Source: Betaproteobacteria bacterium (lineage in GTDB: Bacteria; Pseudomonadota; Gammaproteobacteria; Burkholderiales; SG8-41). From it: a stretch of DNA of 46,223 bases. The DNA lies in assembly GCA_029863175.1 (NCBI GenBank), contig JAOTVX010000031.1, positions 1-46,223 on the forward strand. Reading direction: 5' to 3'. A model generated the notes under the pieces. The model did no database searches. It was not told where the DNA came from and saw nothing but the letters and a program-made list of their open reading frames with translations. Positions 33,864 through 41,060 of this stretch are shown piece after piece (the first letter of the stretch is position 1; every line of letters begins with the position of its first letter). Both the position numbers and the translations under genes were made by a program.

Positions 33864-35674
33864 CAGAAGCTGAATCCCACCGAGAAATGCAGCCGGTATT
33901 GTCTCACCGCCTCGCCATAGGCGACATCGACGCGGAAAGGCCCGATTGGGCTGCGCACCCTGAGACCCACACCATAGCCCCACTTGGCATCGAAGCTCCC
34001 CCCCGTCTCGAATGCGTCACCAACGTCCACGAAGACTGCGCCTCCGAGCACGTCGGTAAACCAATGCGTGAGTTCGGCACTGGCAAGCGCGAGATAGCGG
34101 GCGGACGCGACGGCGCCGCCCAGGTCGATACCGATGCTTTCAAACGCGTAGCCGCGGATGGTTTGGTCGCCACCGGTCCGGAACAGGTAGGCGAAGGGTA
34201 TCCCTGTTCGGGTGGAAGCGAAAACGGCCCCAGCCTCTGCGCGCAGCAGCAAGTCATCGTTGCGGGCCACCGGAACGAAACCGTTCAGCTTTGCGGTGCC
34301 ACGCAGGAAGCCGCGGCTCGAAAGACCGGGGACCGCGGCGCCGGCATTCAGCGTTCCCAAGTACCCGCGGCGCGGAGACCCCACCACATCGGTATTGCGA
34401 AACGTGTAGCGATAGTTGAGAAAGGTCGCCCACGTCGTGTCACTGGTGACACCGCCGACCTCCTGCCGCTCGTGGAGCCACGTCGCGGAGAGGCTCGAGG
34501 GCAGACGCTCGAGGCCCCACTGGCGCGCGAAGGAGACCGCGTTCGTTTCCGTTACCTGGCCTTCCACATCCTTGCGCTCGGCGCGGCCGACTACCGTGTT
34601 CCACGATCCGCCCGGCAACGGCTGCGAGTCGACGCTCACCGCGCCGCCTTGAATATCGCGGTCAAAGAGGAGCTCCGTGCGCAATCGCCAATGCTCGCCG
34701 AGCAGATCCGCGTCGCTGTAATTCGCGCGAACGCGAATTCCGGTGTCCGTGGTGAAGCCAATCGCCCCGTCGATCCGCTTGCTACGCCCCTCGATCACCG
34801 CCACGCGTAGCGGCGCCGCGTCCGCCTTCGCTGGATCCGCGTCGATTGCAACCTCCGCGCTCGCAAATTGACCGAGCTCCAGGAGCCGGCGGCGGAAGAG
34901 GATCACTTTCTCCTTCGAGTACTCGTCGCCGGGATGCAGCGGGTTCAGGCGCTTGACGATCTTCGGATCGTAACGGCTTGTGCCGCGCACTTCGAGTTCA
35001 CCCACCCGGAATACCGGCCCGCTTGCGATCTCGAGGTCCAGCGTAGCCCGCGCCTTGTCGGGGGCGACGCGCGCCTCGCTGGAGGCCACGCGGGCGGCCG
35101 CGTACTTCTGCGCGGCGACCTGGCGCACCGCCTCCGCCTTTGCCGCGTCCCAGTCTGCCTGGCGAAAAGGCTCTCCGACCCGAAGCGCCCAGGCCTTGCG
35201 CACCGCTTTCATCCGCTCCTCGGCGTCCGGGTCGTTCAACAGCGGGCCGCTGAAGCGAATGTCGACCTTCGCAATCCGGGTTCGCTCGCCCGGCTCGATG
35301 ACGATTCGCACCCGCCACTCCGGCTCGCCTTCGGTCACTTCAGCACTGACCTTCGCCGAGAAATAGCCCTCGGTTTCGACCCCGGCGCGGATCTGGTCGC
35401 GCTCCTCGATCGCAAGACGCCGGAGCAGATCGGGAGTCATTCCCGGGTAGTCTTTCCACCGCGGGAGATCGAGGGTCGGCTCGACGACCCGCTTGAGATC
35501 CTCCGGGCCCTCGAGTTCGACTTGATACGGCAATTCGGCACGCGCGGTCGCGCACGCGCACGCAACGGCAATGAAGAGCGCGGCCCGCACGACTGCTGCG
35601 GCACCGCGCGAGCGCAAAGCGTTCGGAAGCCGCGCCGCGCTGGCCACCCTGGCAGCGCCTCGGCTCACGTGCAT
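33863..35674 (-). CDS. tamA: TamA, Omp85-family outer-membrane assembly protein
   Basis: The 603-residue protein has a basic start and a signal peptide ending near ATARA (residues 40-46), three POTRA-like domains (about 50-290) and a C-terminal 16-strand barrel. The Omp85 motif appears as GDQTIRGY, and the last residue is Phe. It forms with TamB the complex that inserts autotransporters and other proteins in the outer membrane. Start at 35674 is the only ATG that leaves the signal peptide complete, although its n-region is unusually long (about 28 residues); a later start cannot be excluded. Confidence 0.93.
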   Translation of the reverse strand: MHVSRGAARVASAARLPNALRSRGAAAVVRAALFIAVACACATARAELPYQVELEGPEDLKRVVEPTLDLPRWKDYPGMTPDLLRRLAIEERDQIRAGVETEGYFSAKVSAEVTEGEPEWRVRIVIEPGERTRIAKVDIRFSGPLLNDPDAEERMKAVRKAWALRVGEPFRQADWDAAKAEAVRQVAAQKYAAARVASSEARVAPDKARATLDLEIASGPVFRVGELEVRGTSRYDPKIVKRLNPLHPGDEYSKEKVILFRRRLLELGQFASAEVAIDADPAKADAAPLRVAVIEGRSKRIDGAIGFTTDTGIRVRANYSDADLLGEHWRLRTELLFDRDIQGGAVSVDSQPLPGGSWNTVVGRAERKDVEGQVTETNAVSFARQWGLERLPSSLSATWLHERQEVGGVTSDTTWATFLNYRYTFRNTDVVGSPRRGYLGTLNAGAAVPGLSSRGFLRGTAKLNGFVPVARNDDLLLRAEAGAVFASTRTGIPFAYLFRTGGDQTIRGYAFESIGIDLGGAVASARYLALASAELTHWFTDVLGGAVFVDVGDAFETGGSFDAKWGYGVGLRVRSPIGPFRVDVAYGEAVRQYRLHFSVGFSF

Positions 35675-35950
35675 TTCGCGATTTTAATGGCGGTTTGACT
35701 CATGTTTACGTAGGCAGTTAGCCGGCCGAGCGCGGCGCCGGATGATCCCCTCTAACTGCCGCGAACGGTTAACGGAGATTCGACTTGTGCGTTGTATTCT
35801 ACGTTTCCCTTGGCGTGTTGGCGGTTCAAAATTGTTTTAGGTTTTTCCTGGCGCTGTGGCGGTTCAGTTCTGGGGTTCATCCGCGTTTATCTGCGGCTAA
35901 TATTAGGCTTTTGACTTTTCGAATCACGAATCACGAATCACGGTTCATGC
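35675..35950. repeat. Mixed repeat region upstream of tamA (TTGGCGG, 10-bp and 7-bp families)
   Basis: No gene is visible in 35675-36017. Two TTGGCGGTTCA-type units lie at 35808-35828 and 35847-35866. A 10-bp-family trace gttcatccgcgtttatctgc ends in gcggctaatattag near 35905, and gaatcac heptads follow at about 35925-35945. Confidence 0.75.
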
Positions 35951-35970
35951 TTCTACCGTTCCCAGCAAAC

Positions 35971-36000
35971 AAAAACGCCACCGCGCGCGGTGGCGTTTTT
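35971..36000 (-). terminator. Rho-independent terminator of gabD
   Basis: The stem aaaaacgccaccgcg is followed directly by its complement cgcggtggcgttttt, so the stem is 15 bp with almost no loop and ends in a T-run on both strands. It starts 18 bp after the gabD stop. Confidence 0.85.
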
Positions 36001-36017
36001 AATGAAGCGAGAACGGG

Positions 36018-37499
36018 CTACTTGTCGATGCCGCCCATGCACAGGTACTTGACCTCGAGGAACTCGTCGATGCCGTACTTCGAGCCCTCGCGCCCGATAC
36101 CGGATTCTTTCATGCCGCCGAAAGGAGCCACCTCGGTCGAGATGATCCCGATGTTGATGCCGACGATGCCCGACTCGATTCCTTCCGCCACGCGCCAGAT
36201 GCGGCCGATGTCGCGGCTGTAAAAATAAGCCGCGAGGCCGTACTCGGTGTCGTTGGCGAGCTTGATGAGCTCCTCTTCCGTCTTGAAGCGGTAGAGCGGC
36301 GCCACCGGGCCGAAGGTCTCCTCGTGCGTGATCTTCATCGAGGTATTCACGTCCGCGAGCACCGTGGGCTGGAAGAACTGGCCGCCCTTCTCATGGCGCT
36401 TGCCGCCGACGACCACGCGCGCGCCTTTGGCGAGCGCGTCCGCGATGTGCTCTTCCACCTTCTCGACGGCCTTCATGTCGATGAGCGGTCCTTGCACGAC
36501 TCCATCCTCGAGCCCGCTGCCGACCTTCATCGCTCCTACCTTCTCGGAAAGCTTCTTCGCGAACTTGTCGTAAACGCTGTCCTGCACGAACACACGGTTG
36601 GCGCAAACACAAGTCTGGCCCGAGTTGCGGTACTTGGAAGCGAGCGCGCCCTCGGCGGCCGCGTCGAGATCAGCGTCGTCGAACACGATGAAGGGCGCAT
36701 TGCCACCCAGCTCGAGCGACACTTTCTTCACTGTCGTCGCGCATTGTTGCATCAGCTGCTTGCCGACCTCGGTCGAGCCCGTAAACGTGAACTTGCGCAC
36801 CAGCGGGTTGCTCGTGAGTTCCTTGCCGATGGGCCCCGAAGCGCCCGTGACCACGGAGATCACGCCCTTGGGTATGCCGGCGCGCTCGGCCAACTCACAC
36901 AGTGCCAGCGCCGAATACGGTGTCATGCTCGCCGGCTTGATCACCATCGTGCAACCGGCAGCAAGCGCCGGCCCTGCCTTGCGCGTGATCATCGCGTTAG
37001 GGAAGTTCCATGGCGTCACCGCGGCGCACACGCCAATCGGCTCCTTGATCACGACGATGCGGCGGTCCGGCGCCTGCGCCGGAATCGTGTCGCCGTAGAT
37101 GCGCTTGGCTTCTTCCGCGAACCATTCGATGAACGAAGCGCCGTAGGCCACCTCTCCGCGCGACTCGGCGAGGGGCTTGCCTTGCTCCACTGTCATCAGC
37201 ACGGCCAAGTCTTCCACGTTCGCCATCATGAGCTCAAACCACTTGCGCAGGATAGCTGCGCGCTCCTTGGCGGTCTTGGCGCGCCACGCGGGCCACGCTG
37301 CATTGGCGGTCTCGATCGCGCGCCGGGTCTCCGCCTGGCCCATGTTGGGGACGGTCCCGATCTGCACGCCACCAGCCGGATTGTGCACAGCGATAGTGGC
37401 CTTATTGTCGGCATCCACCCAACCGCCATCGATATAGCATTGCTGGCGGAACAGGCTCATGTCCTTCAGCTGAAAAGCAGGTTTCACTTTTTGGAGCAT
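36018..37499 (-). CDS. gabD: NAD(P)-dependent succinate-semialdehyde dehydrogenase
   Basis: The 493-residue aldehyde dehydrogenase has TPWNFPNAM (the nucleotide-site region), ELGGNAPF with the general-base Glu, and GQTCVCANR with the catalytic Cys and the second Cys two residues on that marks GabD enzymes. It converts succinate semialdehyde to succinate in the cytoplasm. A shorter start at MSLFRQQCYIDGG (codon 14) gives the usual family N-terminus but would have AGGA directly at the ATG, so I keep 37499. It has an intrinsic terminator and is divergent from mlaA. Confidence 0.92.
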   Translation of the reverse strand: MLQKVKPAFQLKDMSLFRQQCYIDGGWVDADNKATIAVHNPAGGVQIGTVPNMGQAETRRAIETANAAWPAWRAKTAKERAAILRKWFELMMANVEDLAVLMTVEQGKPLAESRGEVAYGASFIEWFAEEAKRIYGDTIPAQAPDRRIVVIKEPIGVCAAVTPWNFPNAMITRKAGPALAAGCTMVIKPASMTPYSALALCELAERAGIPKGVISVVTGASGPIGKELTSNPLVRKFTFTGSTEVGKQLMQQCATTVKKVSLELGGNAPFIVFDDADLDAAAEGALASKYRNSGQTCVCANRVFVQDSVYDKFAKKLSEKVGAMKVGSGLEDGVVQGPLIDMKAVEKVEEHIADALAKGARVVVGGKRHEKGGQFFQPTVLADVNTSMKITHEETFGPVAPLYRFKTEEELIKLANDTEYGLAAYFYSRDIGRIWRVAEGIESGIVGINIGIISTEVAPFGGMKESGIGREGSKYGIDEFLEVKYLCMGGIDK

Positions 37500-37681
37500 G
37501 TTCGGAATCCTCGAGTCGAATACAAAACGAAGCGGGCGGGTGCACCGCCACGCAGGGGAAACTTGCCAAATAACAGTATAGCAGAGGAGCGGCCGCGCTC
37601 CGTGTCACCCGCCCGCCGGCGCATCCTAATAACCCGCGCGCCGGGCACCGGCAATATGCCTCTTTTGGCCTCGATGTGACA

Positions 37682-37690
37682 TGCTACAAT
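37682..37690 (+). promoter_or_regulatory. Extended -10 promoter element for mlaA
   Basis: TGCTACAAT is a TGn extended -10 that matches the TATAAT consensus in five of six places. A weak TTTTGG lies 16-17 bp upstream (near 37663). It overlaps the most upstream ATG of the mlaA frame, so that ATG is unlikely to be used and the true start should lie at 37723 or later. Confidence 0.6.
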
Positions 37691-37722
37691 CTTCCGCTTT
37701 AACAATAAGTTCGGTTCGCTCG

Positions 37723-38697
37723 ATGGCTCCGACGCTGCCCCGAATTCAAACGCGCATGATGACGGTTCTGCTCGCGCTTGTGCTCTTCACGAGTGGTTGC
37801 GCGAGCAACGGCGATCCGCGCGATCCCCTCGAGCCCCTGAACCGGGCCATCTATCATTTCAACGATGGCGTCGATCATCTGCTCGTCATGCCCGCCGCGG
37901 AGCTCTACCAGGGACGGTTGATCCCGGAGTTCGTGCGAACCGGGCTCAGGAATTTCTTTTCCAATATTAATGACGTGATCGTCTTCCTCAACGATCTGCT
38001 GCAGGGGAAGTTCCAGGATGCGGAGTCTGACCTGGGCCGGATCGTCATCAACTCCACTGCCGGGATTCTTGGCTTTATCGATGTCGCGACCGACGCCGGC
38101 CTCGTCAAACACCAGGAGGATTTCGGGCAGACGCTCGGTGTCTGGGGGCTGGGCGACGGGCCCTACCTGGTGCTGCCTTTGATCGGTCCCAGCAGCGTGC
38201 GCGATACCGTGGGCTTTGTCGGCGACGCCTATATGTGGCCTCTGGCCTACGTCAGCCCAACCCGCACCCGCAATCAGATTGCGCTTCTGCGTTACATCGG
38301 CCTGCGTGCAGATTTGCTCGCGGCCTCGAGGGTCCTGGAGGCCGCCGCGCTCGATCCCTACCAGTTCCTGCGTGACGCCTATTTCCAGCGCCGACTCAAT
38401 CTGTTGTACGACGGCAAGCCCCCGCGAGAAGACGATGATCCCGAGCCCCCATCCAAACCCGGCGCCTCGAACAGCCGCATGGCTCCCCCATTGGCCGGTC
38501 CCTCCGATGGCTCTTACAACCTGGCACCCGATAGGTTCGATGGCGCGGCATCGAGTCCGCTGGAGCTCAAGCCTGCGGAAAGCACCGCGCGCCCACCAGC
38601 GCTTGCGCCCGGGCCGAGCAAGCCGAGGGCCACCTCAGCCGCGCATCCCGCGACGCAAGCGCCCGTCGTGCGGCTCTGGCTGCCCGCCACTCGTTAG
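37723..38697 (+). CDS. mlaA: MlaA, outer-membrane phospholipid-transport lipoprotein with a long C-terminal tail
   Basis: From the ATG at 37723 the protein has 324 residues. The lipobox FTSGC puts the lipid Cys near residue 26. The body has DPLEPLNRAIYHFND, the family signature, then GLRNFFSNIND and VWGLGDGPYLVLP, which line the MlaA ring. MlaA extracts misplaced phospholipids from the outer leaflet of the outer membrane and passes them to MlaC. Family members are usually about 230-280 residues. Here the last 85 or so residues are an unusual Pro/Ala/Ser-rich, poorly conserved tail (GKPPREDDDPEPPSKP onward). No mlaBCDEF is in the window. Confidence 0.9.
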   Translation: MAPTLPRIQTRMMTVLLALVLFTSGCASNGDPRDPLEPLNRAIYHFNDGVDHLLVMPAAELYQGRLIPEFVRTGLRNFFSNINDVIVFLNDLLQGKFQDAESDLGRIVINSTAGILGFIDVATDAGLVKHQEDFGQTLGVWGLGDGPYLVLPLIGPSSVRDTVGFVGDAYMWPLAYVSPTRTRNQIALLRYIGLRADLLAASRVLEAAALDPYQFLRDAYFQRRLNLLYDGKPPREDDDPEPPSKPGASNSRMAPPLAGPSDGSYNLAPDRFDGAASSPLELKPAESTARPPALAPGPSKPRATSAAHPATQAPVVRLWLPATR

Positions 38698-38710
38698 GAA
38701 TCCCGCGGGC

Positions 38711-38739
38711 GTGACGGGTGACCAGTGACCGGTGACTGG
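38711..38739 (+). repeat. Four GTGACNN heptads
   Basis: Units gtgacgg, gtgacca, gtgaccg and gtgactg, each 7 bp. The last 22 bases equal the reverse complement of 15729-15750. It lies directly after mlaA. Confidence 0.85.
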
Positions 38740-38816
38740 CATGAACGTCGATCTCTGCCCGTGTAACGCTCGCGCGCGTTGAACAGGGCCACGCGCCAGT
38801 TCGAACGCGCGCAGGT

Positions 38817-38840
38817 AAACCGGCGTTCTGCGTCCGGTTT
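38817..38840. terminator. Weak hairpin after sirB1
   Basis: The 7-bp stem aaaccgg pairs with ccggttt over a 10-base loop, 5 bp past the stop of the SirB1-like gene. There is no T-run. Confidence 0.35.
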
Positions 38841-38844
38841 GGCA

Positions 38845-39678
38845 TTAATTCAAGCGCGCCGCGATTTTCTCCAGCTCAGCGAGCTCCCGCCTCACCTGGG
38901 CGGCATCCTCGGCGCCAGGCTCGAGCTGTAAATAGCGATGCAAGTCGGCTGCCGCTGCGCGAAAACACTCGAGCTCGAGAAAGATGGCGGCCCGCTCCCA
39001 GTACTCCTCGGCCGCTTCGGGCGCAAGCGCAACGAGCCGGTGGGCCGCCGAGAGAGCGCGCTCCGATTCGCTGCGGTTGCGGTAGATGCTCTTGAGATTC
39101 CGCAGCATGCGCGCCAGGATTTCCTTCTTGGCGGCCGCCGTCAACGCCTGGCGCACCATCTGCAGCGGCAGCTCGCTGCCATGCAGCGCCTGCAACCGCT
39201 CCTGCAGATCCTCAAGCCCGAGCGAGGTACCTCGAGCGTACGGATCGAGCACGATCGCGCCGTCCCGCACCACGCACTTCACGAGGAAATGCCCGGGAAA
39301 CGAAACGCCGTGCAGCAGCAGACCGACGCGGCGTCCGATTTCGATATACAGCACCGCGAGCGTGATCGGAATCCCGACCCGGCGGTCGAGGACGTCGTTG
39401 AGAAAGCTGTTGCGTGGATCGTAATAGTCAGCCGCGTTACCCGCGAAACCGAGCTCGTCAAACAGATAGTGATTCAGCGCCAGAATCGTCTCGGTCGGAC
39501 TGATGTCCTGCCGCAGCCGGCGGCGCAGCTCGGCGCCCATCTCCTCGATACGACTGAGATAAGCAGGAATATCGAGTTCGCGGTACTCGTCCGCAGCGAT
39601 CAGGAGCGCGGCCTCGGCGAGATCGATCTCGTCCTCCGCGCTGACCACGATGGCGTTCCAGCGTTCCGCCGTCGACAT
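38845..39678 (-). CDS. SirB1 family transglutaminase-like protein with TPR tail
   Basis: The 277-residue protein has the SirB1 layout. An N-terminal helical region is followed by the transglutaminase-like core, with YDPRNSFLNDVLDRRVGIPI near 86-105 and FPGHFLVK near 126-133, where the catalytic His would sit. A C-terminal TPR segment (about 195-265) has ALSAAHRLVALAP. The function is not established; family members are widespread in proteobacteria. It is convergent with mlaA. Its start is preceded by four gtgaatc-type heptads, so its own promoter is not evident. Confidence 0.87.
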   Translation of the reverse strand: MSTAERWNAIVVSAEDEIDLAEAALLIAADEYRELDIPAYLSRIEEMGAELRRRLRQDISPTETILALNHYLFDELGFAGNAADYYDPRNSFLNDVLDRRVGIPITLAVLYIEIGRRVGLLLHGVSFPGHFLVKCVVRDGAIVLDPYARGTSLGLEDLQERLQALHGSELPLQMVRQALTAAAKKEILARMLRNLKSIYRNRSESERALSAAHRLVALAPEAAEEYWERAAIFLELECFRAAAADLHRYLQLEPGAEDAAQVRRELAELEKIAARLN

Positions 39679-39683
39679 TTTAA

Positions 39684-39716
39684 TTCCGTGATTCGTGAGT
39701 CGTGAATCGTGAATTG
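39684..39716. repeat. Heptads gtgattc/gtgaatc upstream of sirB1
   Basis: The units gtgattc, gtgagtc, gtgaatc and gtgaatt follow each other at 7-bp spacing. Confidence 0.8.
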
Positions 39717-39761
39717 GAAACCCCGTTTAAGACCAAGAATCAGCCGCCGACAGACGCCCAG

Positions 39762-39845
39762 CCCTCACTCCTTCCCTCTCTCCGAGAAAGAGAGAGGAAG
39801 CAATCACCTCCCTTCTCCCGCTGGGAGAAGGGTTCGGGATGAGGG
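39762..39845. repeat. Nested hairpins of C/T-rich and G/A-rich arms
   Basis: The outer pair ccctcactcc and ggatgaggg encloses two inner hairpins, ttccctctctc with gagagaggaa and cccttctccc with gggagaaggg. This kind of element is common in intergenic DNA of proteobacteria. It lies in the 367-bp gap 39679-40045, which has no gene. Confidence 0.75.
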
Positions 39846-39854
39846 ATCGAACAC

Positions 39855-39924
39855 CGATTTACTTATACAAAAACCGTTCTGCCTACTGACTTTGGGTTCC
39901 GCCGCAGATAAACGCAGATAAAAT
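39855..39924 (-). repeat. Copy A of a ~65-bp inverted duplicate
   Basis: Its reverse complement matches 42301-42368 over nearly the whole length, including tttttgtataagtaaatcgg at one end and the 10-bp family word cgtttatctgcggcggaac at the other. Copy B has one extra 7-bp unit (agtcaga). The pair stands in opposite orientation about 2.4 kb apart. Confidence 0.85.
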
Positions 39925-39942
39925 CAAAAACAATACTTGAAC

Positions 39943-39964
39943 TGCCAAGACGCCAAAAGAATCA
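39943..39964 (-). repeat. TTGGCGG-family unit, minus orientation
   Basis: The word tgaactgccaagacgccaaa is complementary to the unit near 41010-41029 (ttggcgttttggcggctca). The two face each other and enclose the cassette-like region. Confidence 0.65.
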
Positions 39965-40017
39965 AACGGTAGTTGTGAACCACAGAGGCCGCGGCGTGAA
40001 GAAAATAGAAAAAAAGA

Positions 40018-40051
40018 GCTTTAACGTCCGTTTTCTAAAGCACGGTTAGGT
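40018..40051 (-). other. Short attC-like site, probably truncated
   Basis: Read on the minus strand, ACCTAAC (RYYYAAC, 40045-40051) contains the TAA stop of the ORF upstream, as is usual in gene cassettes. It is followed by CGTGC, a short loop and ACGGACGTTAAAGC, an altered L'-R' end (the last base breaks GTTRRRY). At 34 bp it is shorter than functional attC sites. Confidence 0.45.
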
Positions 40052-40402
40052 GCGCTTTGCCGCACGCGCAGTCCTTGTGTGTTTGCCTAACGCTTCCAAG
40101 ACGCCCTGTGTTCGAGGAGTAAAGGAGCGCAGTTCGTCATCGGTCAACAGTCCTAGCGAAACCAATTGAGCCAACTGCAGCAACGCACTCGACCGGCGAG
40201 GGTTATTGAATGCTCGCGCAATCTCGTCGTCCCGCTCCTGCACAAGCTCATAGATCATGAGGTATCGACGGTGAAAGGTGTTGCCGCCATCGGATGCCGC
40301 CTGACTCAACTCGCCAATCACGCGTTCGCAAAAACGCTCAAGCGCAACGTCGCGCACCTTGCGAAAAGCCCTCCAATCGGTCTCTGGAAGGTCAGACGCC
40401 AT
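40046..40402 (-). CDS. Unrecognised 118-residue protein in a cassette-like setting
   Basis: I do not recognise a named family. The sequence is mostly helical and charged, with no signal peptide or membrane segment. The middle YELVQERDDEIARAFNNPRR and the end LLTDDELRSFTPRTQ look conserved-domain-like. Its ATG lies 12 bp downstream of the attC-like site 40414-40477 and its TAA lies inside the next attC-like core, which is the standard geometry of an integron gene cassette. It is the cassette after hicBA on the same strand. Confidence 0.8.
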   Translation of the reverse strand: MASDLPETDWRAFRKVRDVALERFCERVIGELSQAASDGGNTFHRRYLMIYELVQERDDEIARAFNNPRRSSALLQLAQLVSLGLLTDDELRSFTPRTQGVLEALGKHTRTARAAKRT

Positions 40403-40413
40403 CTCGCTTGTGC

Positions 40414-40477
40414 GCCTAACGTCCGCCGTGAACCCGGCACCGTGTCTGGCACGTCGGTTTCGACGGCACGGTTGGGT
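40414..40477 (-). other. attC-like integron recombination site between hicA and the 118-residue ORF
   Basis: Read on the minus strand, 64 bp run from ACCCAAC (R'', fits RYYYAAC) to GTTAGGC (R', fits GTTRRRY). The inner arms CGTGCCGTCGAAACC and GGTTCACGGCGGACG are mostly complementary with unpaired bases. Together this gives the imperfect hairpin that integron integrases recognise. The site is 18 bp after the hicA stop and 12 bp before the next ORF. Confidence 0.75.
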
Positions 40478-40495
40478 AGCAAGAGGCGTTGGCGT

Positions 40496-40711
40496 TCATA
40501 GATCCTCGGGCTTCAGCCCCGTGCGCCCGGCGATCCGGGCGAACATTCGAGGGCCAATCTCCTCGCCGTCGTGAAACGCGAAAACGAAATCAGGCCAAAC
40601 AGGACGAGAAAGAGTTTTGTGTGAACCGGACTGGCGCTTGAGCGTCCAGCCAATCCGGAAGAGTGCGGCATGTAGACGGCGGCGGGCCTTCGACGAAGGC
40701 TATGAGGTCAT
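40496..40711 (-). pseudogene. hicA: HicA toxin with a nonsense codon at position 4
   Basis: The ATG at 40711 overlaps the hicB stop (ATGA). The frame reads Met-Thr-Ser-stop (TAG at 40700-40702), then continues without interruption as a complete HicA-type mRNA interferase: KARRRLHAALFRIGWTLKRQ, GSHKTLSRP with the catalytic His, and FAFHDGEEIGPRMFAR, ending in GLKPEDL. The family usually has a hydrophobic residue where the stop is, so one base change (TTG to TAG) explains it. No ATG, GTG or TTG follows in frame until Met53, so restart is unlikely. The alternative is an assembly error. Confidence 0.8.
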
Positions 40712-40914
40712 GAGGTCGGCACTGCGATCGAGATGGACTGGGGTCCCGCTTCGTCATGCTCGAGGCGCTCGGCGAGCACGCGTATTGCCAAGGTTTCGGC
40801 CTTAGCCGTAGCTTCTTTGGCAGTGGCACCGTACGCAAGAACCCCCGGCAGTTCAGGGACTTCTGCAAGCCAACGGCCGTCTTCTTCGCGTTCGTGCTCG
40901 ATCGTGGCATTCAT
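40708..40914 (-). CDS. hicB: HicB-like antitoxin
   Basis: I take ATG 40914, with GAGGGG about 5 nt before; a GTG at 40920 is the alternative. The 68-residue protein has the partial RNase H fold of HicB: EREEDGRWLAEVPELPGV then GATAKEATAKAETLAIRVLA. This short type lacks the C-terminal DNA-binding domain. HicB binds and blocks HicA; here the partner gene 4 bp inside its end is broken, so the antitoxin may have no target. Type II systems are often found in integron arrays. Confidence 0.88.
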   Translation of the reverse strand: MNATIEHEREEDGRWLAEVPELPGVLAYGATAKEATAKAETLAIRVLAERLEHDEAGPQSISIAVPTS

Positions 40915-40999
40915 AGGCACCCCTCAATCAGCAGACATTCTACGCCACTTGGGTTCTTGCCACCCAACTCCCAATTGTCCGCGGAATCGCCAAATATCA

Positions 41000-41058
41000 T
41001 TCTTGGCCTACTTGGCGTTTTGGCGGCTCAAATTTTGATCTTCCTTGGCGGTTCAGGA
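41000..41058 (+). repeat. TTGGCGG-family units upstream of hicB
   Basis: The word cttggcgttttggcggctca is followed by a second cttggcggttca about 30 bp on. A related minus-oriented unit lies at 39943-39964. The gap 40915-41060 also holds GTTGGGT (minus strand, 40962-40968), a possible isolated R' box. Confidence 0.65.
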
Positions 41059-41060
41059 CT

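Noticed and set aside
36324..37679. 451-codon open frame antisense to gabD
   Set aside because: Composition and lack of motifs mark it as a shadow of the aldehyde dehydrogenase gene.
40962..40968. A third complete attC site before hicB
   Set aside because: GTTGGGT fits the R' box on the minus strand, but no matching RYYYAAC box or stem was found upstream.
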